Shown here: positions 1 to 7,825 of the stretch, piece by piece
Layout: each line of letters begins with the position of its first letter
Numbering within the stretch: the stretch's first letter is position 1
Assembly: GCA_913042885.1 (NCBI GenBank)
Contig: CAJWLW010000125.1
Coordinates: 1 to 12,033, forward strand
Source: an uncultured Lentisphaeria bacterium
GTDB lineage: Bacteria; Verrucomicrobiota; Lentisphaeria; JABSQK01; CAJWLW01
Direction of reading: 5' to 3'
Length of the DNA stretch: 12,033 nt
The notes under the pieces: model-generated
The model's database searches: none
What the model saw: the letters and a program-made list of their open reading frames with translations, nothing else
What the model was told of the DNA's origin: nothing
Position numbers and translations under genes: made by a program

Positions 1-108
1 CATGTGGAATGGTACTCCGATCCAAGCGGTTTTTTCATTTACAACCTTTGGAGTATCCCGGCAATTGGCCAGGGTGATCCCTTTGGCGTAGTTTGGGATC
101 AACCGTAG
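1..108 (+). CDS. C-terminal end of a probable H-X9-DG pseudopilin (partial at window start)
   Basis: An open frame runs from the first base to a TAG at 106-108 and gives the last 35 residues of a protein that starts outside the window. The fragment begins HVEWYSDPSG and is rich in aromatic residues. In prepilin-type proteins of Planctomycetes and Lentisphaerae the processing-associated H-X9-DG domain typically reads F-x-DGHVEW, so the first residues fit the part just after the Asp-Gly pair, which would lie upstream of the window. This match is family knowledge applied to a short fragment. The gene is convergent with the ubiquitin gene on the other strand. It could instead be another secreted or surface protein. 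The frame itself looks coding; the family is moderately supported. Confidence 0.5.
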   Translation, partial: HVEWYSDPSGFFIYNLWSIPAIGQGDPFGVVWDQP

Positions 109-194
109 TTGGCGCCTGTTCAATCAAAGAGTCCGCGGATCTTCGTGAAGCGGGAGATCTCGCCGGGGTCAACGTTTCGAGGTGGAACCGGTCG

Positions 195-1142
<948 letters not shown>

Positions 1143-2657
1143 ATGAACCTGATTGAAACTTTTCAGCCCAGTCTGCGCGGCAGGGCCGACAAGCCAGCGC
1201 TTTGGTTCGGTGACCGGTGGTATACGTTCGGCGAGCTTGATCGCCAGTCCGATGCCGTGGCTCACGCGTTGGTCAACGACTATGGTGTCGGCCGGGGCGA
1301 TCGGTTGTCGATGTTTCTCGGGAACTGCCCGGAGTTGATCGTCTTTTATCTGGCCGGCCTCAAGACCGGCGCCATTGTGGTGCCGATAAATATTCTCTAT
1401 CGCGACCGGGAGCTGACGCATCTGCTCACCGATGCCGAACCGCGGGTGCTTTTGTGCGATCCCCAGCGGTTTGAGGTGCTGGCGCCATTGCGCCACCAAT
1501 TCGATGCTCTCGAGCAGATCTTTGTCACCGGGGCCGATACGCCGGCGGCGACGCGGGGGTTCAGCGAGTTGACTGAATCCGCTCCCGATACGCCATTGTC
1601 CGTTGCGGGGATCACCGCCGATGATCCGGCGCTGATGATCTACACCTCCGGCACTACCGGACGTTCCAAAGGCGCCCTGCTGACGCACCACAACCTGGTC
1701 TCGAACATTGTTACGCTGCTGCAGTGTTGGCAGTGGACTGCCGCCGATCGTTTCCTGCTGGCGCTGCCGATGTTCCATATTCACGGCCTCGGCAACGGGC
1801 TGCACGGGGCGCTGGCATCCGGCTGCACGACCTTTTTGCTGCCGCGGTTTCACGCGGATACAGCGTTTGAGCTGCTGAGGCGCGAGAAGTGCACGCTTTT
1901 CTTCGGCGTGCCGACGATGTACGAACGCCTGCTGGAGCATGCAGACGCCGATGGCGCAGTGCCGGCGGACATGCGGTTGTACGTGTCCGGCTCGGCGCCG
2001 CTGTCTCCCGACACCTTTGCCCGTTTCAAGACGGTGTTCGGCCACGAGATCCTGGAGCGGTACGGCATGTCGGAGACCGCGATGATCACTTCCAACCTCT
2101 ATGCCGGGCCGCGGGTCCAGGGCTCAGTCGGCAAGCCGCTGCCGGGCGTGTCCGTGCGCATCGTCGACGAAGCGGGCGTGTCGGTTGCCGATGACGAAAC
2201 GGGTGAGATCCAGTTGCGCGGACCGAACGTGCTCAAGGAATACTGGCGCCAGCCCGAGAAGACGGTCGAGGCGTTCCAGGACGGTTGGTTTCGAACCGGC
2301 GACCTGGGCCGCTACGATGCGCGGGGGAACATCATCATTTGCGGCCGAGCCAAAGAGCTCATCATCTCCGGCGGCTTCAACATCTACCCGCAGGAGATCA
2401 TCAACTGCCTAGTCGACCACGCCGGTGTCGTCGAGGCCGCCGTCATCGGCGTGCCGGATCAGCGGCGCGGCGAGCTGCCGAAAGCCTATGTAGTAGCCGC
2501 CGAACCGGTGCCGACCGAGGCGGAGCTGACAGCCTACTGCACGGCGCAGCTGGCCAGCTTCAAGGTGCCGAAGCGGATCGTTTTTCTAGACGCCCTGCCG
2601 CGTAATGCGATGGGAAAACTGCAGCTGCAAAACCTGCCGGAGCGCGATTGCATCTGA
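1143..2657 (+). CDS. AMP-forming acyl-CoA ligase, malonyl-CoA synthetase-like (MatB/ACSF3 group)
   Basis: This 504-residue cytoplasmic enzyme belongs to the ANL superfamily, which activates a carboxylate with ATP to an acyl-adenylate and transfers it to CoA. The motifs are complete: P-loop YTSGTTGRSKG at residue 167, LPMFHIHGL after it, YGMSET at 307, RTGDLG at 384 (with the ribose-binding Asp), the hinge GRAKELIISGG at 401, and the catalytic Lys492 in NAMGKLQ. The stretch VSGSAPL through ERYGMSETAMITSN and the LPRF segment after the HIHGL motif resemble malonyl-CoA synthetases, and the length fits that group (about 500). Substrate is not proven; a short-chain or other dicarboxylate is possible. 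The start is supported by GGAG 8 nt upstream. It stands alone between a minus-strand gene and a convergent glycosidase, so context does not reveal its pathway. Malonyl-CoA supply for fatty acid or polyketide synthesis, or malonate use, is inference. Confidence 0.85.
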   Translation: MNLIETFQPSLRGRADKPALWFGDRWYTFGELDRQSDAVAHALVNDYGVGRGDRLSMFLGNCPELIVFYLAGLKTGAIVVPINILYRDRELTHLLTDAEPRVLLCDPQRFEVLAPLRHQFDALEQIFVTGADTPAATRGFSELTESAPDTPLSVAGITADDPALMIYTSGTTGRSKGALLTHHNLVSNIVTLLQCWQWTAADRFLLALPMFHIHGLGNGLHGALASGCTTFLLPRFHADTAFELLRREKCTLFFGVPTMYERLLEHADADGAVPADMRLYVSGSAPLSPDTFARFKTVFGHEILERYGMSETAMITSNLYAGPRVQGSVGKPLPGVSVRIVDEAGVSVADDETGEIQLRGPNVLKEYWRQPEKTVEAFQDGWFRTGDLGRYDARGNIIICGRAKELIISGGFNIYPQEIINCLVDHAGVVEAAVIGVPDQRRGELPKAYVVAAEPVPTEAELTAYCTAQLASFKVPKRIVFLDALPRNAMGKLQLQNLPERDCI

Positions 2658-2680
2658 GCGGGTTTATACAGTCCGAGCAG

Positions 2681-2727
2681 CGGGACGCCGCGCTGTCATT
2701 CTACCCGGCGGCTTTGGCAACGTCCCG
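2681..2727. terminator. Inverted repeat between convergent genes, possible shared terminator
   Basis: CGGGACG (2681-2687) and CGTCCCG (2721-2727) form a perfect 7-bp inverted repeat in the 90-bp gap between two convergent genes, with a further GCCG/CGGC pairing inside. There is no U-tract on either side and the loop is long, so intrinsic termination is only a possibility. Confidence 0.25.
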
Positions 2728-2747
2728 CGTCTGGTGCAATCCCCGCC

Positions 2748-4127
2748 TCAACGCTTTTTCTCGAAGGTGGGCAGCATGCCGCGGGAATTGGCCATGAGCG
2801 CCTTCAGCATCTTCTCGGCGCGTTGCGGCGGGATGGCGCACGCATCGACCTGCATCGCCTGCAACGCCAGTCGCCGGTCGCCGGTCACCGCCGCATCGAC
2901 GACGAGCTCCTGCCAGGTAATAAGCTGACGCAGCATCAGCTCGAGCGCCGGCGGCGCCGTGCCGGCATGAACCGGACGGACGCCGGCCGAATCGGTGACC
3001 GCCTCGAGCTCGAGCACTGCTTCGGCAGGCAGGTTCGGTACGGCGCCGCGGTTCGGCACGTTACAGATGTGCACGCGCCGTCGTCCGGCCGCGATATCGG
3101 TGATGAGGCGGGCGGTGCCCTCGGCAGTTGTTTCGCTCTCCGGTTCGTCCGGCAGCTCGACGCGGGCCAGGCTGGCGGCGTAGTCCTTCAGCATCTGCTT
3201 GCGGCTGACCAGCTGATCCTGCTGCCGCAGATTCGCCAGTGTCTCCTTGCCACTGTAGAGGGCCTGCACGGATTGGGCATAGTAGTTGTCATCCAGGGCG
3301 AACGGCAGGTTGTCCTGATCGGTCTGCGTCAGATAGGGGTAGAACTCGATCAAATGGTCATCTTTCGGATATACGAGCCAGTGGCCGTACACCTCGCTGA
3401 GTGCGCTCGTCATTTGGTGTTCCGGTTTCGCTTTCAGACGACGCACGCACTGGCGGAATCGCGGTATGACATCCTTGCCCCGGTGCCGCATCCGGGTAAA
3501 CCAGTGGTAATGATTCGTACCGATCCAGACCGTCTCTAGCTCATCCGCCGGGATACCAAGAATACGAGCTGCATTGGCGATGCCGTTCTGGACGCCGTGA
3601 CAGATCCCGACGACGCAAGGCACATCGGAATACTTCTCCATCGCCCGGCACAACGCTGCCATGGGGTTGGCATGGTTGAGCAACAAGGCACCCGGCGCAT
3701 GCTTCTCCATGGCGCGACAGATCTTCATGTGGATCGGGATGCTGCGAAACGCTGCCATCATCGCCGCCGGTCCGGCCGTGTCACCGACGACCTGGGGTAC
3801 GCCGTGTTGCGAACAGATCAGCTTGTCACCGAGGTGTACCGGTGAACTGTAGTAGCCGGCACTGCCGGAGGCGCCGGCACCGCCGATCGACGTCAGAACG
3901 AAATCACTTCCGTCAACTGCTTCCGTCAGGCTTTTCGCAACGCGGAGCCTGAGGCGCGCACCGGTTTCGCGACTGAAGCGGCGCGCTGTCTTCGCCATCA
4001 GTTCGGCGCGCTCGTGGTCGATGTCGTACAAGACAATTGTGCTGCCGCGCATCTCTGCGGTCAGCGCAAAATCAGCCAGCGGCCGGACAAAATACAGGCC
4101 GCCGCCGCCCAGGCAGGAAATTTTCAT
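2748..4127 (-). CDS. GH4-family NAD-dependent glycosidase, CHGV (alpha-glucuronidase-like) subgroup
   Basis: This 459-residue protein has the layout of glycoside hydrolase family 4, which uses NAD+ and a divalent metal and cleaves by oxidation at C3 and elimination. The N-terminus is a Rossmann fold (MKISCLGGGG; acidic Asp35 near the end of beta-2). The substrate/metal region shows NHANP at 151-155, CHGV at 176-179 (Cys176 is the expected metal ligand) and GTNHYHW at 203-209 (His206 the second ligand). In GH4 the residues after Cys-His separate subgroups, and CHGV has been linked to alpha-glucuronidases, with other tetrads for alpha-glucosidases, alpha-galactosidases and phospho-glycosidases. 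The substrate here is therefore likely an unphosphorylated alpha-linked uronide or hexoside. There is no signal peptide, so it acts in the cytoplasm. GAGGA lies 11 nt before the ATG. It is alone on its strand; the nearby dehydrogenases and GH36 suggest a shared carbohydrate role. GH4 membership is firm, the substrate is not. Confidence 0.85.
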   Translation of the reverse strand: MKISCLGGGGLYFVRPLADFALTAEMRGSTIVLYDIDHERAELMAKTARRFSRETGARLRLRVAKSLTEAVDGSDFVLTSIGGAGASGSAGYYSSPVHLGDKLICSQHGVPQVVGDTAGPAAMMAAFRSIPIHMKICRAMEKHAPGALLLNHANPMAALCRAMEKYSDVPCVVGICHGVQNGIANAARILGIPADELETVWIGTNHYHWFTRMRHRGKDVIPRFRQCVRRLKAKPEHQMTSALSEVYGHWLVYPKDDHLIEFYPYLTQTDQDNLPFALDDNYYAQSVQALYSGKETLANLRQQDQLVSRKQMLKDYAASLARVELPDEPESETTAEGTARLITDIAAGRRRVHICNVPNRGAVPNLPAEAVLELEAVTDSAGVRPVHAGTAPPALELMLRQLITWQELVVDAAVTGDRRLALQAMQVDACAIPPQRAEKMLKALMANSRGMLPTFEKKR

Positions 4128-4200
4128 TGTCGGTTCTATCCTCTTGGTCCGAGTCAGACCCTAATTTCTCGTCTTCTGCAATGAAAACAAGGAATTGAAC

Positions 4201-4230
4201 CACGGATGAACAGTGATGAACACGGATCAT
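4201..4230. repeat. Three tandem copies of a 10-bp repeat
   Basis: CACGGATGAA, CAGTGATGAA and CACGGATCAT lie head to tail, an imperfect 10-bp period in the 179-bp gap between the divergent GH4 gene and the pseudopilin remnant. From memory, similar ACCACGGATGAACACGGAT strings are scattered through intergenic regions of many environmental bacterial genomes. The copy here may be a short or decayed member of such a repeat, or it may be an operator array. I see no clear promoter for the GH4 gene in this gap. Confidence 0.5.
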
Positions 4231-4306
4231 GTCGAACGGTGAAGCCATCAATGAACAGCAATTTATATTTTTTCGGGCTGTCGGTGTCCATGCTTTATAG
4301 TGTGCC

Positions 4307-4651
4307 ATGAAGCGTTTGACCCTTATCGAGTTGCTTGTCTATCAGTCCGAGAACTGGTTCGCTGCCGGGCTCGATGATTCCGGGGCAGCACTCAGTTACG
4401 GCTGGAATGTTTTGACTTTCGCCGACTTCAGCGGAGTTGACTGTGGGTGGACCTGTTGGGAGCCGGACCCGAATATCGTGAAGCAGAGCAAGTTTGGGAA
4501 CCCATCGGAAACGATGCACGCGATGGATATGGACAGTGCTTACGCGGGAGCGTCTACCGAGCCGACGACGTGGTCGGCGATCTGCATCGCCTGGCCGAAC
4601 TTTAATACAGGAAATTGGTGGGATGCGACAAACACCCAGGCGCGGGATTAA
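4307..4651 (+). pseudogene. Truncated pseudopilin remnant next to tRNA-Val
   Basis: The 114-residue frame starts MKRLTLIELLV, the hallmark of a type IV prepilin N-terminus with Glu at the +5-like position, but the long hydrophobic helix that should follow is missing. The sequence jumps to YQSENWFAAG. The remainder resembles the middle of H-X9-DG pseudopilins (LSYGWNVLTF, then KQSKFGNPSETMHAMD). The frame then stops after TNTQARD, about where the H-X9-DG segment would be expected. I read this as a protein that has lost an internal block and its C-terminus, and is probably not functional. The stop codon lies one base from the 3' end of the tRNA on the other strand. A TATAGT at 4296-4301 is too close to the ATG to serve a normal leader. 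A short unrelated secreted protein is the alternative. Confidence 0.5.
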
Positions 4652-4652
4652 A

Positions 4653-4729
4653 TGGTGGGCGGTAATGGACTCGAACCATCGACCTTCTGGATGTAAACCA
4701 GATGCTCTAGCCAACTGAGCTAACCGCCC
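4653..4729 (-). tRNA. tRNA-Val (anticodon UAC)
   Basis: The minus strand folds into a complete cloverleaf: acceptor GGGCGGT/ACCGCCC, D stem GCTC/GAGC with loop AGTTGGCTA, anticodon stem TCTGG/CCAGA with loop TTTACAT, variable AGGTC, T stem GATGG/CCATT with loop TTCGAGT, discriminator A and encoded CCA at 4655-4653. The anticodon is TAC, which reads GTA valine codons. Every stem pairs, with one G-T in the T stem. Apparent proteins across this site (containing LAQLARAS) are translations of the tRNA. Confidence 0.95.
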
Positions 4730-5106
4730 GCTGTTTTGGGTCCGGCAGGCACCGGTGACAGTGCTGGCCGGTTGATAGGATAACATACCCGAGGTCGGCT
4801 GAAATTGAACCGGGCCCCGGGTAATCTCGCCGGTCGCAGGCCGAGCAGATCGTTCGCCAGGTCCCGGTTGTGCGCCGGCACAGGCATTGAATACACGGGA
4901 TATCACCGCGTTGCGACCTTCCCCGGCCGCCTGTACAATGTAGAGATCGACAACGACTGCCGGTTCGCGTTGATCCCCGTCTCGATTTCCCACAGGTCGC
5001 CGATAATTCTTTCAGATTGCAAAGGCCCGTCCCGTGGAATTCCATCAATCTGCGGATGAATAATTCTGTGAGCAATACGGATTACCTGCTTGGTTGCTTT
5101 CGCCTC

Positions 5107-5135
5107 TTGAATGGTGGAACAGAGGCAACTAATTT
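5107..5135 (+). promoter_or_regulatory. Candidate promoter of the dehydrogenase operon
   Basis: TTGAAT (5107-5112) and TAATTT (5130-5135) are spaced by 17 bp, about 40 bp before the first start codon of the operon. The -35 keeps TTGA; the -10 is weak but has the T-A-----T frame. This is a visual match only. Confidence 0.3.
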
Positions 5136-5144
5136 GAGTTCGCC
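5124..5144. promoter_or_regulatory. Imperfect inverted repeat over the -10, possible operator
   Basis: GGCAACT (5124-5130) pairs with AGTTCGCC (5137-5144) if one C is bulged, around a 6-bp AT-rich centre. The repeat overlaps the proposed -10 of the dehydrogenase operon, which is where a repressor site would act. No regulator gene is seen in the window, so the binding protein is unknown. Confidence 0.25.
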
Positions 5145-5177
5145 TTCTCACATTCGCTCAACAAGGACATCCAAGGA

Positions 5178-6182
5178 ATGAACGTATTAGTTATCGGCGG
5201 CACCGGGAATATCAGCCTTGGGATTGTCGCGGCATTGCTGAAACAGAATCACGAGGTTGTGATGTTCAACCGCGGGCAGAACCCCGATCCGCCGCCACCG
5301 GGTATACGGGTTATTCACGGAGATCGCTACCGGCGCGAAGATTTCGAACAGAAAATGCACGCCGAAAAGTTCGACGCGGTCATCGACATGATCTCCTATA
5401 GCGCTGATGATGCTGCCTCGGCTCTTCGGGCGTTTCGCGGGCGGGTCGATCATTTCATTCACTGTTCGACGGTGATGACCTATGGTCCGCCGTTCCCGTG
5501 CAACGGCATCAATATTGAGGAAAGCGCCCCGCTCAATGGTACGTCCGATTATGGTCTCGGCAAGATTGCTGCCGACCAGTTGTTGCTGGAGGCGCACGCC
5601 GAGGATGGATTCCCGGTGACTGTTCTCAAGCCCTCCTATACGCATGGGCCGGGCATGAAGGTGTATCGGCAGCTCGGGAACGATGGGGAATGGATTGATC
5701 GTCTGCGCAAAGGGAAGCCGATCCTCTCAGTGGGCGACGGGCTGAACTATTTCCAGTTTCTCGCTTCGCGCGATGCCGGGGTTGGTTTTGCGGCCGCGCT
5801 CGGGAGGTCGCAGTGTTTCGGTGAGGTTTACAACATCGTTCACCCGCAGGCGCGGACATGGGACGAGTGGCACCGTATCGTTGCCGAAGCATTGGGCGTT
5901 AAAGCCGAGATTGTCCACGTTCCGCAAGATACGTTGATTGCCATTGACCCTGAACGGTTTGGTGATTTGCGGCAGAACTTCGCACACACGCAAATATACA
6001 GTGGTGCGAAGCTTGCCAGGGATGTCCCGGAGTTTCAGCCGGCGACGCCCCTTGTAGAGAGCGTTGCGGCGAACATCGAGTGGATGGACAAGCACAGTCT
6101 TGTCCCCGACAGCGACGCCGATGACCTCGAGGATCGGATCATCGCAGCGGTCGAAAACCTTCCAACCAGGGTCCCATCGTGA
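5178..6182 (+). CDS. Extended SDR: NAD-dependent sugar epimerase/dehydratase-like protein
   Basis: The 334-residue cytoplasmic protein has a Rossmann NAD(P) site near its start (VIGGTGNIS, residues 5-13; a GxxGxxS-like variant of GxxGxxG), Ser97 in IHCSTVMTYG and the catalytic pair Tyr125/Lys129 in YGLGK. The order and spacing match extended short-chain dehydrogenases of the NAD-dependent epimerase/dehydratase type that act on sugars or nucleotide sugars. The exact reaction cannot be read from the sequence. It is the first gene of a three-gene set; AAGGA at 5163-5167 gives a ribosome binding site 10 nt before the ATG (a second AAGGA touches the ATG and is too close to serve). Its TGA overlaps the GTG of the next gene by 4 bp. 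A role in converting a sugar released by the nearby glycosidases is inferred from context. Confidence 0.8.
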   Translation: MNVLVIGGTGNISLGIVAALLKQNHEVVMFNRGQNPDPPPPGIRVIHGDRYRREDFEQKMHAEKFDAVIDMISYSADDAASALRAFRGRVDHFIHCSTVMTYGPPFPCNGINIEESAPLNGTSDYGLGKIAADQLLLEAHAEDGFPVTVLKPSYTHGPGMKVYRQLGNDGEWIDRLRKGKPILSVGDGLNYFQFLASRDAGVGFAAALGRSQCFGEVYNIVHPQARTWDEWHRIVAEALGVKAEIVHVPQDTLIAIDPERFGDLRQNFAHTQIYSGAKLARDVPEFQPATPLVESVAANIEWMDKHSLVPDSDADDLEDRIIAAVENLPTRVPS

Positions 6183-6949
6183 GTAACCCGCGCGTGTTGA
6201 TAACCGGTGGCGCGGGATATTTGGCAGGATTCATCGTGGACGCTTTGCGTGACTCCTGTGAGCTCACTCTGCTGGATCGGGTGTCGTTGCCGGACTCGGA
6301 TCCGCGGGCGGACCTCCCGTTCGTGAAAGCCGACATCACCTGTTACGACCAGGTGCAGGCGGCCTGTAAAGACCAGGACCTGGTGGTTCATTTGATCGCC
6401 CTGGTTCGTGACCGATTCGGAGTGCCCGCCGATGTTTACTGCGATGTGATGGTGAAGGGCACCTGGCATGTGGCGCAGGCCTGTGTGGAACAGGGAATAA
6501 AACGACTGATCAACATTTCATCTATTGTTGCTTTGGGTTGGCCGGTTCCTGAGGATATACCAAGCCGTCCGGAAGCCGGCGGCAGATTCGTGGATGGCGA
6601 CCTGTTTTACGCCCTGTCCAAAGGCCTTGGAGAAGCCGTTGGCAAAGCTTATCACGAAGCGCATGGGCTGGAAGTGATACACCTGCGTCCGGGCGTCATT
6701 GCCGGCGACGGTTTGAACAAAGGTCCGCAATTGCCATCCGAGCCAACCGATCACTGGTTCCTGTATGTCGACCCCAGGGATGTGGCGCAGGCCGTTGCCT
6801 TGGCCGAAAAAGCAGCGATCAGCTATGGTACCTACAACATTGTGGCCGGTCGTGCGGATGGGATGTTTGACTGGTCCGGTGCCGCCCGGGATCTGGGCTA
6901 TTCACCACAGCATAACTGGCCGGAAATTCCGGAGAGAGGCGGTTCATGA
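6179..6949 (+). CDS. Extended SDR: NAD-dependent epimerase/dehydratase, uronate-dehydrogenase-like size
   Basis: A GTG start at 6179 overlaps the previous stop (GTGA), which indicates translational coupling and fixes the start. The 256-residue product has LITGGAGYLAG at 7-17 (GxxGxxG), Asp33 at the end of beta-2 consistent with NAD preference, INISS at 111-115 and the active-site YALSK with Tyr144 and Lys148. LRPGVIAGDG after the active site is typical of the epimerase family. It is shorter than most nucleotide-sugar epimerases (about 310-340), near the size of uronate dehydrogenases and other small extended SDRs, so oxidation of a monomeric sugar or uronate is plausible but not shown. A sugar-acid product would fit the CHGV-type GH4 nearby. 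It ends with an ATGA overlap into the third dehydrogenase. Confidence 0.8.
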   Translation: MSNPRVLITGGAGYLAGFIVDALRDSCELTLLDRVSLPDSDPRADLPFVKADITCYDQVQAACKDQDLVVHLIALVRDRFGVPADVYCDVMVKGTWHVAQACVEQGIKRLINISSIVALGWPVPEDIPSRPEAGGRFVDGDLFYALSKGLGEAVGKAYHEAHGLEVIHLRPGVIAGDGLNKGPQLPSEPTDHWFLYVDPRDVAQAVALAEKAAISYGTYNIVAGRADGMFDWSGAARDLGYSPQHNWPEIPERGGS

Positions 6950-7641
6950 ATCTGACAGGAAAACGCGTGTTGGTTACCGGCGGCAATCGCGGGCTTGGCT
7001 TGTCGGTGGTCAAGGCCATGGCCGCGGCCGGCGCAGAAGTTTTCGCCTGGGGACGTAATCAAGAGGTATTGGCAGAAGCGGCTGAATCATTGAGGAAAAT
7101 GCCCGGCACCTGCTTCTTTCACCGGGTAGATGTTTGCGATGAACCGGCAGTGATTGCTGCCGTCGAGGCGATGGGACCGGTCGATGTACTGGTCAATAAC
7201 GCAGGGATCGCTCGCACAACGCCGGTCCTGGAAACCCCGACAGGAGAACTCGAAGACGTTCTGGCGACAAATGTGGTAGGGGCATTTGTTGTCATGCGCG
7301 AAATTGCCAGAGGGATGGTCGCCAATGACGGTGGGCTGATCATCAATGTGGCATCGGATGCCGCAATCATGGGGATCCGCCGGATGGGTTCCTATTGTGC
7401 CAGCAAGCACGCGCTGCTTGGCATGGGGCGGAGCGTTTCCGCGGAATTGCGGGAGCACGGCGTTCGAGTTACCACCTTTTGTCCAGGGCCGATCCGTACC
7501 GACATTCTGGGGCCGGGAACCGCAAACCCGGACAGCATGGACCCGGACGCTCTGGCCGAATTTCTCGTCGGCATCGCCACCCTGGATGCAAGAATTGAGA
7601 TCCAGGATTTGCTGGCCGAACCCATGCCGCCAAGGGCATGA
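6946..7641 (+). CDS. Classical SDR oxidoreductase
   Basis: The 231-residue protein shows the classical SDR set: TGGNRGLG at 11-18 (cofactor), NNAG at 84-87, Ser137 in INVAS and the catalytic Tyr150/Lys154 in YCASK, followed by FCPGPIRTD. The Arg in the glycine motif and an Arg37 near the end of beta-2 leave NADPH use possible. The ATG overlaps the previous TGA (ATGA), and AGAGAGG lies 6 nt upstream. Family members act on sugars, polyols, fatty acyl chains and many other alcohols. In this cassette a sugar or sugar-acid keto/hydroxy step is the simplest reading. It is slightly short (typical about 250) because the C-terminal substrate loop is reduced. Confidence 0.85.
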   Translation: MNLTGKRVLVTGGNRGLGLSVVKAMAAAGAEVFAWGRNQEVLAEAAESLRKMPGTCFFHRVDVCDEPAVIAAVEAMGPVDVLVNNAGIARTTPVLETPTGELEDVLATNVVGAFVVMREIARGMVANDGGLIINVASDAAIMGIRRMGSYCASKHALLGMGRSVSAELREHGVRVTTFCPGPIRTDILGPGTANPDSMDPDALAEFLVGIATLDARIEIQDLLAEPMPPRA

Positions 7642-7707
7642 TTCTTATCACTGTCACCCCACGTGTGGTTGGGCGTTAAGGATTTGTGGTCGAGTATTGG
7701 TAGGCCG

Positions 7708-7720
7708 GGAACGGCGTTCC
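7708..7720. promoter_or_regulatory. Perfect short inverted repeat upstream of the GH36 gene
   Basis: GGAAC-GGC-GTTCC is a perfect 5-bp palindrome with a 3-bp centre, in the 184-bp gap before the alpha-galactosidase gene. It is followed directly by ACGTGACGTC, which holds the palindrome GACGTC (7725-7730); CCACGTG also occurs earlier in the gap. It could be an operator or a weak terminator after the dehydrogenases; no U-tract follows. Confidence 0.25.
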
Positions 7721-7813
7721 ACGTGACGTCGGTTTGCCAGATCGATGTTGCAAGGCGAAAGGGGCGTCGGCGATACGCGCCAGCCCTCAAGGGTCAATTT
7801 TCATGCGTGGGAT

Positions 7814-7820
7814 AAGGAGG
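7814..7820 (+). promoter_or_regulatory. Ribosome binding site AAGGAGG that fixes the GH36 start
   Basis: A perfect AAGGAGG lies 5 nt before the ATG at 7826 and rules out the longer in-frame start at 7745, which has no such site and would add 27 residues unlike the family. Confidence 0.85.
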
Positions 7821-7825
7821 ATGAA

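Larger units (their letters stand above)
4730..5177. other. 448-bp region without a confident gene
   Basis: The stretch separates the tRNA from the dehydrogenase operon. A minus-strand frame from 5151 down to a TGA at 4903 (82 codons, GTG start) contains protein-like segments such as IIHPQIDGIPRDGP and GDLWEIETGINANR, but it has no visible ribosome binding site and ends without a recognisable domain. It may be a gene fragment or chance. The right end carries the candidate promoter and operator for the dehydrogenases and AAGGA at 5163-5167. A tRNA promoter must lie just above 4729 on the minus strand, but I cannot pick one with confidence. Confidence 0.4.

Noticed and set aside
4295..4993. Long minus-strand frame containing a stretch like LAQLARASGLHPEGRWFES
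   Set aside because: This is the familiar false protein produced by translating a tRNA gene; it spans tRNA-Val at 4653-4729 and has no other support.
7745..7825. Longer GH36 start at 7745
   Set aside because: No ribosome binding site, atypical sequence for the family, and a perfect AAGGAGG sits just before the ATG at 7826.
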